Assembly (NCBI GenBank): GCA_036362985.1
Contig: JAYGXS010000002.1
Span: 83,943,683-84,007,682, forward strand
Reading direction: 5' to 3'
DNA from: Ligula intestinalis
Lineage: Eukaryota; Platyhelminthes; Cestoda; Diphyllobothriidea; Diphyllobothriidae
Length of the DNA stretch: 64,000 nt
A program made the translations under genes and the position numbers. Shown here one piece after another: positions 54,181 to 64,000 of this stretch; position 1 is the first letter of the stretch; every line of letters begins with the position of its first letter. The notes under the pieces were generated by a model. It did no database searches. It worked only from the letters and a program-made list of their open reading frames with translations, and had not been told where the DNA came from.

Positions 54181-57100
54181 AGGGTCAGTTATATAAGTTT
54201 TCGACTGTAATTTTCTGCTAATAGTTCCCCATTCTGACTTTTCTTGCCATCAACTGAACACTTGCTCTGACTTTATTTCTATGCATTAGTTTTCTTAAAA
54301 TTTCTTTTAATTTATATAGTTTATTAACCTTGGGTTTGTGATTTTAGTTTTCTGGTTGTACTTTAAGCGTTTTTTTTCGCAAAGGCAGCAGGTTGACCAT
54401 ATAGTACTTCGCACCGTTTTCATATATCCCTCACGTTAGTTTTATCCCTTATCGTTCTTCATCCCTCGCGTAATTTTTTATTGCAATCGAAGTAATTCAT
54501 GTTCTTATTTATTACGTTTTATGAGTATCTGAATTCTTCTCATATCTTATGGTATAGATGAGCGCTGACGTGTTGCTATTAATACTGCCTTTGTCAAAGA
54601 CATTGCTTGGATTTATTGGTAAATCCTAGCTGAGGTCCCGCCGTTTGATATTGCTCTGTGCATGCAAATCTCAACGTTTTTGACGGCTACTATAGTGCTT
54701 AAATCAGATTACTGTTGTAGATTGTGAGTCGAAATAAAAATCTATTAGCAATCACTTCCTCAACGTATGTTCTCTGGTGCTGATTAACCAGTATGTTGAT
54801 CACAATAAGCTGATATTTTTATTCCTCGTTGGAATTAATCAGAGCACTTTTCTTTTCGACTGTGACGTCATATTCACTAGGACCTGACATTTTCCGAGTC
54901 CGTACTTAAAACTGCTCATTTTTTTAAGTTCCTATTCTGTATTAATTTTCACAGGTTAAACGCATATGCAGCATTATTGGATTTTTTCTTATTTGAATCG
55001 CTGCTCTGACAGCAATTTACTGGAATCAATATTATCGTACAAGTCATGCAGACCTATATGTCTAACTATAGCTAGCATTCCATACGGTGATGGGCAGAGG
55101 TGATACCTCTCCCCACGAACGCAGGTAAAAATAGCGTACCATGCATAGGGCTTTGGTCAAAATTAGTCCTGTTCGAAGAAAAGGTGGTCAAAATAATCGC
55201 TATACAGTAAGCCCTATCCAATCTCATCTTCAAGAGCAGTTCCACAGATCACAACTCCAGGACTTTACCTGCATGCAGTTAAATCCAGGTAGCTGTAATT
55301 CAGACTAGGATGTCATTGCATCGGTAAAAACAAATGAGTGAAGTAACATCGGTAGGATCGCGCCTTTCAGCGCAGCTGCCGACGAAACTTCCGTCACGGA
55401 AAGGGCGCATGCGTTTGCGCTTTACGTAAAACGAGAGAATATTTCTGCAGAATACACTCTGACGTGTCAGAATAGTAGTCGGAAAGGCTTAGCGCGTGAG
55501 GAGCGGCTGATTCCAGGCAACTTGAGAAGTAAAAGCCGATCATCCAACAAACCATGATTGCCAGGAAAAGCCAAAATTATTTTCTTTTTAAAAATCATTT
55601 CTAGGAAGATTCGCATTTTATGAATGAAAATTAGTTTTTGCAAACGACTGTTTTCCATCACGCATAAATAGGCTTTTAAATTGAAGGAATAGGGTTAATA
55701 TGATTCTTGGGGTAGACAAGTCGTGCGTTTGCTCCCTTCTCTCGTGCATGACTGAGTCAGCGTGTTGAGGATGTTGGGATGCGGAGTGCGAAGCGATGTC
55801 AAGGCTGTTATAGAAAGTCGCGTTTTATTATTCTAGTTATTATTAGATGAAAACAGTTCTTAGGTGTCTTTTGAATTTTTTATCCCTGCCCAATTGAACT
55901 TGTTTTATCTTAATTCGTAATTTAAATTATGCCACGTTTTTGTTTTGGTCCGGGCTTACTTAAGTAACGCTGGATGACAACGTATGGCCGCTATCATCTT
56001 TATGTCAATTTTTTTCCTTCACAGGTAAAAGCAGAGCCCTGTCCACCCTGTAATTCCTCCTTCAGCGATCTATTGCAAATGAGCCCTACGGCTTTGTTTG
56101 TTTGTTTGCTGTCCTACATACTGTTCCTTGTTTCCGTGCTTCGTGTTACATACGACTCACCACTGCTCCCAAATGTACCCCCACCACCATTGAGCCTCGA
56201 CCCGCCTATCTCAAAAACAGCTGTAGTTATTATTATTGACGGGCTGGGCCAACGTGCTTGGAGCTATACGATGTTAAACAAATCCTCATTCCTCATGTGA
56301 GTTTCGTTGCCTTTTCTCCCATATATGCTTTCGACATACGTTATAAGTTTCCCATGAATATTTAAGTTCAGGTCAGGTTTTTTTGAAAATATCACATTTT
56401 GGTATGCTTTTCATTAAACGGTTATTGGTCCCATAGGTAAATTCCCTTCTGACTTTCGGTATTAGCCAAAATGTCCGCAAAGACGATGCCATTAACATCT
56501 TGAACAGTTTCAATAAGTAGTTCAGGTGGTTCAACAGTCAACCGGCGAATAATTATAATAGTGTCAGAATAATTTAAGCCCAGATCTGTCAGAATGGTAT
56601 TTTCAAGCTTATAGTTTTTGGTGTCATCTGTAGCTGGTGTTAGGGCTACTTAAAAAAAGTTGTAGCAACCAAAACCTCATTGTCGGATACTTGAGTTTAT
56701 CCAGTCAATGATGTCGCAATCTGTAGCTGACTTAGGGTCTAGTTACCAAAGTCATAGCAAGGAAACCGCATTGTGGAATGTTGCTTCAGCATACAGTATA
56801 ACATGGGAATTGATCCCTGGAATCGGTAATAGAACTTCAGCTATGTAGTTGACATCCACATTGTAATAATATAGACTGCAAGCCGTCAGAATTTGGGTAG
56901 CAGACTCAAAGAACATTCTCTGTTTCGAGCATATAATGCGAAGAATCTGTTTCAGACTAGGTGTTATAGCCCACATACTAATTACCCTTACTGCCGGACC
57001 AGGCCTTGCAAATTGTGTTTGGTTTTAGCAGGCACTGTGTCATTTGTCCTAATATTAGAATTGAACACCATTTCGTGGTGCTAGAGAAATTTGAATTATT

Positions 57101-57775
57101 TTTATGAGATAACTCTGCTTTATTGCTTTGTCTCATGAACCCAAATTCAAGGTATCAGTAGCATAAAACTGATTTAATCGAAGTGTGCGATGGTTTCGCT
57201 GTAGTATTGCTATTGCGTTCTGCCGTATCTTATAGAACATTAAGATCGTTAGATGGCAGTCGCTGCACACTATTACTATCGCCTCTCCGTGATGGCTTAT
57301 CAGTAAGGCCCAAGCGCTTGGTTATTTCGCCGCTTGCGTTCGCGGAAAGCAGTTCCAGTATATATCACCCGTAAATGGGTCAGATTGCCAACGGGAAGAC
57401 TAGTGCATAAGCTCATTCTCGTGTCTGCATATAGTTCACTGCGCCTGACTGGGATATTTTCTCGAAGGTCGGTTTCTAGATTATGTCCTGATAACAAGGG
57501 AAACATGGTGTTGCCGACGATAGTTTCCAAAATTCTGAAAGCAATTGATTCCTTTAGTGTTTGTACCGATGTTTAGAGTTCCAACTGCAAAACAGGAAGC
57601 GCATGGCAAAGGTATCCGCCAAACGCCTGCTCAAATGATTATCACTATCGTCAGTATGAAGAATCGCAGCCAAGTGGGAAAAACACAACATCATGACAAA
57701 ACGCTTACGAAACTCTTGAAGCATTGACACTTCATTTAAGGACAACAGATCCTCTTGGGTAGGATCAGCGAACTT
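54181..57775. repeat. Right arm of giant inverted repeat (uninterrupted)
   Basis: This 3.6-kb arm carries, left to right, the palindrome inner edge, the empty gypsy target site at 54388-54405, the upstream region of PIGN, PIGN exon 1 (56025-56296) and part of intron 1. It ends near 57775, where similarity to the left arm stops after 'CTACCCAAGAGGAT'-like wording. Confidence 0.9.
56025..56296 (+). CDS. PIGN: PIGN exon 1: ER membrane anchor and first catalytic block
   Basis: I favour the ATG at 56079 as start. It is followed by a hydrophobic signal-anchor ('TALFVCLLSYILFLVSVLRV'), then 'YDSPLL', comparable to the 'FDIYFTSPLVHG' region, and then 'KTAVVIIIDGLGQRAWSY', the metal-binding Asp-Gly-Leu block of the family. 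An acceptor-like CTTCACAG ends at 56024, so 56025-56078 is probably 5' UTR. The frame is open further upstream to an ATG at 55974, but that stretch looks intronic. The donor is GTGAGT at 56297. The exon sits in the right arm of the giant palindrome. Confidence 0.85.
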
Positions 57776-60700
57776 GCCATGCTACCGTTAATTTTGTTCA
57801 ATCATATTCAGTGTCACGTCGAGATATCGAGCATGCTAGACCGCAATTTGCTTTCTTTCAATACTTGACAACATATATTTACCATAAATAGACGTTTTCG
57901 ATCCTAATTGGCATCGATGGACACCTTTGGGATCCACGAAAGTGTGAAGACAATGAAAACCTCTCAAATCGCAAAATGCTACCACCATAACTGGACCATT
58001 CTTTCTACATGCCATTACTGTAATGCGAAGTTCTAGCCGCAGTTAGACTTGATCTTAACACACGTTGCATCAGAACCGCCGCCAGAATGTACATGACAAT
58101 CGGCAGCACGCTTTTGCTGTAGTCGCAATATTGAATCTATATCTTCTTAATTGGAAATCTTTCAATTTATGAGAATATCAGTTTGAACGTCACTTATTGC
58201 CACCTACATTGTCTGTGTATATATTTGCAAAACCTTTGTATATCATATGCACATTCATAAAAATAGCCATTCAGACACCAAAGGCATATCTTGTGCCTAC
58301 CACTGCACTCTTCATACATCATTAGGGCCGTTCATAGGCCTAGTGAATCATGTGGATACACATGCACATTGTCATCACTTGTGTATTTTTTTAAATGCCG
58401 GATATAACGCGCAAACTGTCGTATCTGAATTTGTCAATCCTTAATATGCGAGGTGTCTGCTCTGGTAAAATCTAATTCATGTGGATTGAGAAACCCGTGC
58501 GTGTATACCACGTGTAGGCGAAGTCTTTCGCTAGCGCCCATTTCGGCTTTTAGAGAATAAAGATAAAAGGACGCCTTATTTGATTGACTGTTAAGTATTT
58601 TTAATAGTTTTTGGAAGAAAGTTTGCACCTGTCACAGTACGACAGTTGTGACGACGTGCTTCTGATTTGCAGAAAATAATTTAACCGCCTACGCGGATAT
58701 GTAAATTGCAGTTTCTAACACACCGTTAAAATCTACAATCTATATGCACATTGAATTCGTGCGGAAGCGAGTTCCTAATTACACAAGGGAGACTAAACTG
58801 GACATTTCTGACTCATTTGCCGGAATCATTGGGCCATTTTAAAGCTAATCCTATGAAATTCGGAAAAGCGTTTTAAAGTTAGGGTAAGTACTCACTAGCT
58901 AATGCCTAGAGTCGTGGCCATGTGTCGACTGGTTAGGTATAAACTTAGTCTCAGGGTCAGGAATACGCAATCCGAAAAGCCCCACGCAGATCCTAAAATA
59001 GGGTGCACGTCTTTTACCTATGCCGAAATGAGAATCATCGGTATTTTGAACTGTACACCTGATAATTTGTACGAACCGGTAAAAATCAGAATTAAACAGC
59101 TATCTGGACCTGATTATCCTCCCTCTTTAAATGAAATTTTCTGTCCGATGGTGATTTCAAAGGCTTTTTTAACACAAAGGTTCCTTTTATTTGTTTATTC
59201 TTTATTTAGTAGGCAGACTTGCAGTTGTTACGGTACATTTTAGAGTCATCTTATGCAAGACACCTGTAGGCGAATCACTACGCATGGACAATATACAATT
59301 GTATCCTTATTGAACGCAAAATTAAAATGAAGGTTTCGAATAGGCATACAAAGCCTATTCCTAGTACCATTTAGCATAGACACAGTCTGAATTGGCGAGA
59401 ATTCCGGCTAAAGATACTGAGGCCTTCATTTAACAGTAACCTGATCTGCATCACTTACAACTGTATCTGCCCCCAGTTCCAACGCTAAACCGAGCCCTAT
59501 TTTTATCCACGACAATTTCATGCGACTTCGCAGTTTCTGACTGTAGTAATTTATTTAAAATCACCTTATTACTACAAACGTTACTTGCGAATCGCAATAC
59601 GTGGGTCCCTATCAGCTATCGTACAGAGCCGGTAAATTATAAGATATGGGTCCTGTGTGCCATTTTTTAGCTCAATCTCCACGAATTTTCGGATAACATT
59701 TGGATAACCCTTGTGAGCAGTTAACGGCGTGGGACGCGGATGCTGCCTTTATGACCCATTGGCGTATCATGGAATTGCAAAATCCGTGGAAGAGCCATTA
59801 TTCAGTGAACTTTCTTTTGGCTACTTATACAATCTTTTACCTCCAACAATTGTGTCCATGTTTAATAATAAGTTTCATTGAATTTGGTTTTTTCCTTTAA
59901 AACGTCTAGGAATATAACTCGCGAATATGGTATTTCTGGTATCGTTAAAGCAAATGCTCCGACAGAATCAAGGCCTCGACATACCGCAATGTTTGCCGGA
60001 TTCGAGGAGAATATTGCCAACATCAAGGCTGGTGAGTAATTTGTTGTATTTTGCACTGTACCGAACTGCAGTAATAATAGCGAACATTCGATTCCCAGGA
60101 GGTAAGTCAGAAGGAGGATAGGCGCTCACCGGTCGAGGCTTATTTGTGATCGGTCGTTTTGGATAGTTATTTCGTCTATCCATCTTTTGGCTCCTGTCTC
60201 TCGTAATATGCCGTTCCATTTGTCCGCGGGCGAAGTCCGCCAATCCAGTTTAAGCTGCTCTGCATAGCTCGCGTTTCTAGGTGGTAACCGCTCGCCATAC
60301 CAGCCACCTGGTAACCGTCCCTCGCGTTCTGCTCTGCGTTGAGACTGTCTGCACCTAGGGTGTCAGTGTTAGTTTGGTTTCCCCCGCCTCGCTGTCGCCT
60401 GTACCCTGGTAACCGCTCGCTGTACCAGCAGCCTGGTAACCGTCTCCCGCGCTGTGCTCTGCGTTGAATGTCTGCAACTGTGACATCAGTATTTGTTTGG
60501 CTTCCACCCGCCGTAGCCTGTCACATGTACACGTCGGTGGAGTGGATCACTGGTTGAGGGCCTCGATCGTTCCGTGTCGTGACCGTCCTTTGTTACGAAT
60601 TTTCTTGACATAACATAGGGGACGGGCAAATTTACGTGGTGGTTAACTGAACGGTCGGTTGACATCCAAGCTTCTTTAATCTGCCTTGACGTGTGGTCGT

Positions 60701-63464
60701 CATCTCGGCCCACAATTTTGACGGCGTCAAATTTGAAGGCGTCCCCCATCTCTGCAACATGAGTGGTTACCTCAGACTTTTGGTCCAGCTGCCTACCGCC
60801 AGCTGATGCTCATGCATGCACGTTTGCAGCTGCTGGCCGGTTTCTCCAACGTTGTTGCACCTCCCGCAACTGCATTGAATTCGGTAAACAACGCCTGATT
60901 TTTCTTGTTTCGGTATAGGGTCTTTTGGCCGCATAACTTGTTGCCAGATTGTGGCGGCAGGCCTGTGGGCTTCTATTACGAGAGATCTAGCCATGCAATC
61001 AGAGACCCCTTTCATGTACGGAATGCTTGCCATGACTGCGGTGGGCAACGCTGCTCGGTCCGTGGTTTCGCTGCCATACGATTTCGTTCAGTGAACGCTC
61101 GTAGAAAGCCATTAGGTCTGAAAAGCTCTTGAGCAGCTTTACCTCCTCTCGTTTGGCGGCCGGCGTGCTGCAATGGGTTTCGATCCAGCGGTGTAGCGTA
61201 CGTATGCAACTTCGCTTTTGTTAGAGTGGGTGGTTGCTATTGTAACTCAATATTTGCGAAGCGTTTCTCGGTTTACGGTAGTCAGAAGTCACCATTTTGC
61301 CGTCCGGTTAGCGTCAGACGAGAACATCCAAGAACGCGAGTCTGCCCTCCACTTCTTCGTCCATCGTAAACTATTGATCAAGAACGATACAGTTCAGATA
61401 CAGTTCTGCTACTCATGTCTCTGATGACGAATCCGCGACGGATATCGAAACGTCAGGCGAATAAACATAGTGTCCCAGCGATCGAGTCTTCTTCTTCTCA
61501 GATACAGTTCAATCAGTATTGGCAGTTGCTGATACTATTCTCTTTTCTGACAACGAAGGTGTCGTCCACGTAGCGTGCCAAACGTTTGGACTCGTACTCT
61601 CCGAACAGCCGTCTCTCGAGTTTTTGTAGTACAGTCTCAACGCAGTGCACAGCGTGGGAGGACGGTTACCAGGCTGCGGGTGCGTCGAGCGGTTACCAGG
61701 GTACAGGCGACAGCGAGGCGGGGGAAAGCGAAACAAACACTGATACCCTAGGTGCAGACAGTCTCGACGCAGAGCAGAGCGCTGCCGTTACCACCTTTAG
61801 ACGTGAGCCATGCAGAGCGGCTCAAGCTGAATTGGCAGACTATGCCTGCGGACGAAAGGAACGGCATATTACGAGAGGTAGGATTCAGAGTATAGACGAG
61901 ATAACTATCCGAAACGACAGATCACAAATATATCTCTCTCAGTGAACGCCCTTTCTCCTCCTCTCCTCTGGTGCAAGTCAAAATCTAAATTCAGCTTTAA
62001 GGTTTTTGTTTTATTCACACAGTGTCAACCTGCGACGTGTCATTCAGCGATATAAAATAGTCTGTCCAGCTCGGACCTCCTGACGTCCCCGTAGTATTGC
62101 TTCCCTTACAGCTGTACCACCAGTTTCTCACGTCTTTAGACTTGCTCTACTTCGCAACTTTGAGACTTTGTTTTGCAATGTTATCTTATTGTTATCTTAT
62201 TGGTTAATGGTTAGGTTCCCGAAGTGGCAGTTTGGCGCCTCTTACCTTAATGCAAATGAGCATATTCTCCCGCATGTCCACATTGATTACCTTATGTGAC
62301 GGTAGTAGTCCATCGTTTTGCGACGACGAACCCATTATTTTATATCAGCATAGGTTTTTTTCGCCAGTCATATTTCAGGAGAAATGTCTGAAGGGCATCT
62401 TCGGTAAAAACCTTTACTTCTCCGAGTATTTATGTGCTTGCCTGCTCTGTCAGAACAATTTTATTGCTTTCCGGTCCCCCCTTATCAGTCCGTCCAGTTT
62501 CCGTAATAGTTTTAGTAAGCATCGTAATTTATATTGACTTGTTGGTGCATATGCCTAATATTCAGCTAACGGGACAAAAGTCCTGCAACCAGAAAATCCA
62601 AGAATTTTTTTACATTTATTTACCGTCATCAAACAGCAGAGGGTGTGAACATTTATCTAGACCGAGAAAAAGAGCAATTGGGAACTGAATCAGTGCCTTA
62701 TGTTAGAACGCACGACACGACGTTCTGTGTGCAGCCGTCATTTTCACTCATTTAGGGTAAACAGGGTTTGCCGAAAGTTCGTTATCTAGCGGAGGGCTTA
62801 ACTAAGCTGTGGTTATGTAATTGTATTTTTTTTATTTTGGAGCCTCTTGCTGGCAAGGCAAATCTACAGTTGTTGTGGCTTATCATATTGAGCCGAATAC
62901 CCATTAGTTTATGCGAATGTGCAGGTTTTCTGAAGGCTACGCCGCAAATCTCCCATTCTTCCGCCTCTTCGAAGTGGCACACATTCTCCCCTTAAAGTAA
63001 AGTCCTCTAATTTCGGAGGGCAGAATTGCCATTCGGGTGGTCCTAGACACCGCTTTTAGTGTAAAATGCCACAAAATCTTGTGACATCCTTCTCAGCAAA
63101 CTGATTACTGTTGGACGTAAAAGGCTGCTTTAATTCATTAATTTTTATTCTCCGAGGAAATATCATTGGCTCCGATAACTAGCCTATTAATGCGGATCTG
63201 TTTATCTGATTATTTACCCCAATTTTCCTGATAACCCAAGTTTGTAAAAATTTAATCCATCGCCGACTTCTACGTCTATATGGTTTATCGTCTTTATTTT
63301 CAGGTTGGTCCAGAAACTTTCAGCCTTTTGAGTCTGTCTTCAATCACGTAGATGATTCCTGGGCTTTTGGGAGCGAAGGTGTGCCCAACTATTTTTATGC
63401 GAATATAAGGGCAATGAGTCACAAATATTCGCTCCCTGATTCAGAAGTTTTACAGGATTTTTTG
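56025..63464 (+). CDS. PIGN: PIGN 5' part: first three coding exons (partial, runs off the window)
   Basis: Exons are 56025-56296, 59910-60031 and 63304-63464. Phases agree at both junctions: 56296 leaves two bases of a Met codon completed by G at 59910; 60031 leaves one base of a Gly codon completed by GT at 63304. The last exon ends in phase 0 at GTGAGT. The encoded part is the membrane anchor and first half of the alkaline-phosphatase-like catalytic domain of GPI ethanolamine phosphate transferase 1. Exon 4 is not in the 535 bp that remain; a perfectly phased exon 4 instead occurs at 3896-4166, 59 kb to the left. Confidence 0.88.
57780..59900. other. PIGN intron 1, no element recognised
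   Basis: AT-rich sequence without domain-bearing frames. Short open frames (for example 58902-59243) look like chance. No repeat with the rest of the window was noticed. Confidence 0.4.
59910..60031 (+). CDS. PIGN: PIGN exon 2: catalytic threonine block
   Basis: After CGTCTAG the exon reads 'NITREYGISGIVKANAPTES', then 'RPRHTAMFAGFEENIANIKA', ending at GTGAGT. This matches the highly conserved '[20 protein letters not shown]' of PIGN, where the Thr of PTES is the expected nucleophile. One change stands out: the usual RPGH is RPRH here. The exon lies outside the duplicated palindrome arm, so it is single-copy in the window. Confidence 0.9.
60120..60560. repeat. GC-rich Penelope end repeats, copy A
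   Basis: Shares the units described at 18450-18800 ('GGTAACCGCTCGC', 'CTCTGCGTT', 'TCAGTGTTAGTTTGGTTTCC'), in at least two imperfect tandem copies. It begins near 60120 with wording related to 18400-18440. Confidence 0.65.
61421..61456 (+). ncRNA. Hammerhead-ribozyme-like motif, best copy
   Basis: CTGATGA at 61421-61427 is followed after one C by a hairpin (GAATCC/GGATATC with one bulged A, loop GCGAC) and then GAAACGTC at 61447. CTGATGA, hairpin, GAAAC is the hammerhead core order. The tail reads 'AGGCGAATAAACATAGTG', like other Penelope 3' ends here. Stem III is not obvious, so a functional ribozyme would have to be dimeric or have a minimal stem. Confidence 0.45.
61630..61950. repeat. GC-rich Penelope end repeats, inverted copy B
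   Basis: Reverse complement of the unit in copy A: 'GACGGTTACCAGGCTGCGGG', 'GAGCGGTTACCAGGG' and 'GACGCAGAGCAGAGC' are the inverse of the 'CCTGGTAACCG' and 'CTCTGCGTT' wording. It lies at the opposite end of the same composite element. Confidence 0.65.
61951..63303. other. PIGN intron 2 remainder, no element recognised
   Basis: AT-rich sequence with short chance frames only. Nothing repeats elsewhere in the window by eye. Confidence 0.4.
63304..63464 (+). CDS. PIGN: PIGN exon 3
   Basis: After TTTTCAG the exon reads 'GWSRNFQPFESVFNHVDDSW', then 'AFGSEGVPNYFYANIRAMSH', ending 'SEVLQDFL' at GTGAGT. It corresponds to 'KGWKxNPVxFDSLFNxSxxTW SWGSPDI' of animal PIGN. The phase-0 end would splice in frame to the exon at 3896 ('TSADSIVQEL'), which is the expected continuation in the protein. 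Confidence 0.88.
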
Positions 63465-64000
63465 GTGAGTCAAAGCCTGTTCTGCCTTTTTCATCAATTT
63501 CGAGTAGGCTTTCTCCGGTAACCTCTTTCAAAAGTTACTTTTGTGTGGTATGGATGGGTTACATTTATTGGTAAAAATGATTGAATCTCAAATTTAAAGT
63601 TTGAAAACACGCGTGTGCTTTCTACCTGGCATTCGATCATTTCCTAGCAGTCTTCTCTTTTGGGTACATGAAGCAAGCAGCTGTGTTCAATGCAAGCTAT
63701 CGATCGGCTTTCGCGGAAGCGAACGCAAACTTGCACTCAATCAATCGACCTTTTGAAATTTAATTAGCAGCCTGTCACTGAGCCAGAAGCCAATCCTGCC
63801 GCCAGCCAGGCCAGGACAGAAGCTGATTGGCCCGATGAACATAGTTTTAAATTCATTTGTTGCCCTAAATATGTTTTACTAGTTGCGCTCCAGGACTTGC
63901 GCTGATTTGCTGTAACGTGATAGATGTGAACAGAGTAATTTCCAATATACTCAACTCAAATTTCGAATGTGTGAAATAAGTATGGTTAGATTACGCTTTT

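Larger units (their letters stand above)
60108..61950 (-). mobile_element. Composite Penelope-like element in PIGN intron 2
   Basis: On minus, 61690-61530 carries the RT catalytic block ('ARYVDDTFVV'), about 61350-61280 carries 'LAFLDVLV'-type wording, and 61209-60486 carries thumb, linker ('WQQVMRPKDPIPKQEKSGVV') and GIY-YIG ('YRIQCSCGRCNNVGETGQQL'). A plus-strand Penelope 3' end with a hammerhead-like motif (about 61370-61500) interrupts the RT part. The GC-rich repeat block lies at both ends in inverted orientation (60120-60560 and 61630-61950). Frames are broken. Confidence 0.75.

Overview
This window is eukaryotic: protein-coding sequence is broken into short exons with GT..AG introns, and most of the rest is decaying retrotransposon. 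The mix is typical of parasitic flatworms (Platyhelminthes). It holds many Penelope-like elements with GIY-YIG endonucleases, RTE-type and CR1-type non-LTR elements, Ty3/gypsy elements, and introns as short as 42 nt. A large-genome tapeworm or a fluke is my best guess; the species cannot be fixed from sequence alone. I see no prokaryotic operon, CRISPR array or rRNA gene.

The only host gene I recognise is PIGN (GPI ethanolamine phosphate transferase 1, an ER membrane enzyme of GPI-anchor synthesis), and it occurs in three pieces. Exons for the second part of the catalytic domain and the multi-pass membrane domain lie on + between 3896 and 28286, ending in a natural stop. The first three coding exons lie on + at 56025-56296, 59910-60031 and 63304-63464, running off the right edge. 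An orphan, near-identical first exon lies on - at 46262-46533. So the 3' part of the gene precedes the 5' part, and splice phases at the break are compatible (exon 3 ends in phase 0, the exon at 3896 starts in phase 0).

Layout. 1-3570: decayed RTE element (-) with a tRNA-like insertion. 3896-28286: PIGN 3' exons, with introns full of Penelope-like elements (5.0-5.95, 11.3-13.7, 14.8-15.5, 18.4-19.9, 20.6-21.9 kb), LINE remnants, a MITE-like palindrome (24.8 kb) and a fold-back with a tRNA-like centre (27.0 kb). 28.3-30.4 kb: nothing recognised. 31.9-33.7 kb: ruined gypsy pol (+). 34.7-37.5 kb: decayed LINE (-). 38.7-57.8 kb: a giant inverted repeat. Its arms each carry PIGN exon 1 and its upstream DNA, and are separated by about 570 bp containing ~89-bp tandem repeats. 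The left arm alone was later hit by two CR1 elements lying tail to tail (39.3-45.2 kb; one has an intact 987-codon ORF2) and by a gypsy element (48160-53386) with a 4-bp target duplication; the right arm keeps the empty gypsy site. 57.8-64 kb: PIGN introns and exons 2-3, with a composite Penelope-like element at 60.1-61.95 kb.

The most notable signals are the palindrome with two divergent copies of the PIGN first exon, the permuted order of PIGN exons, and hammerhead-ribozyme-like motifs in the pseudo-LTRs of the Penelope-like elements. All calls are from reading the sequence; no alignment or database search was run.
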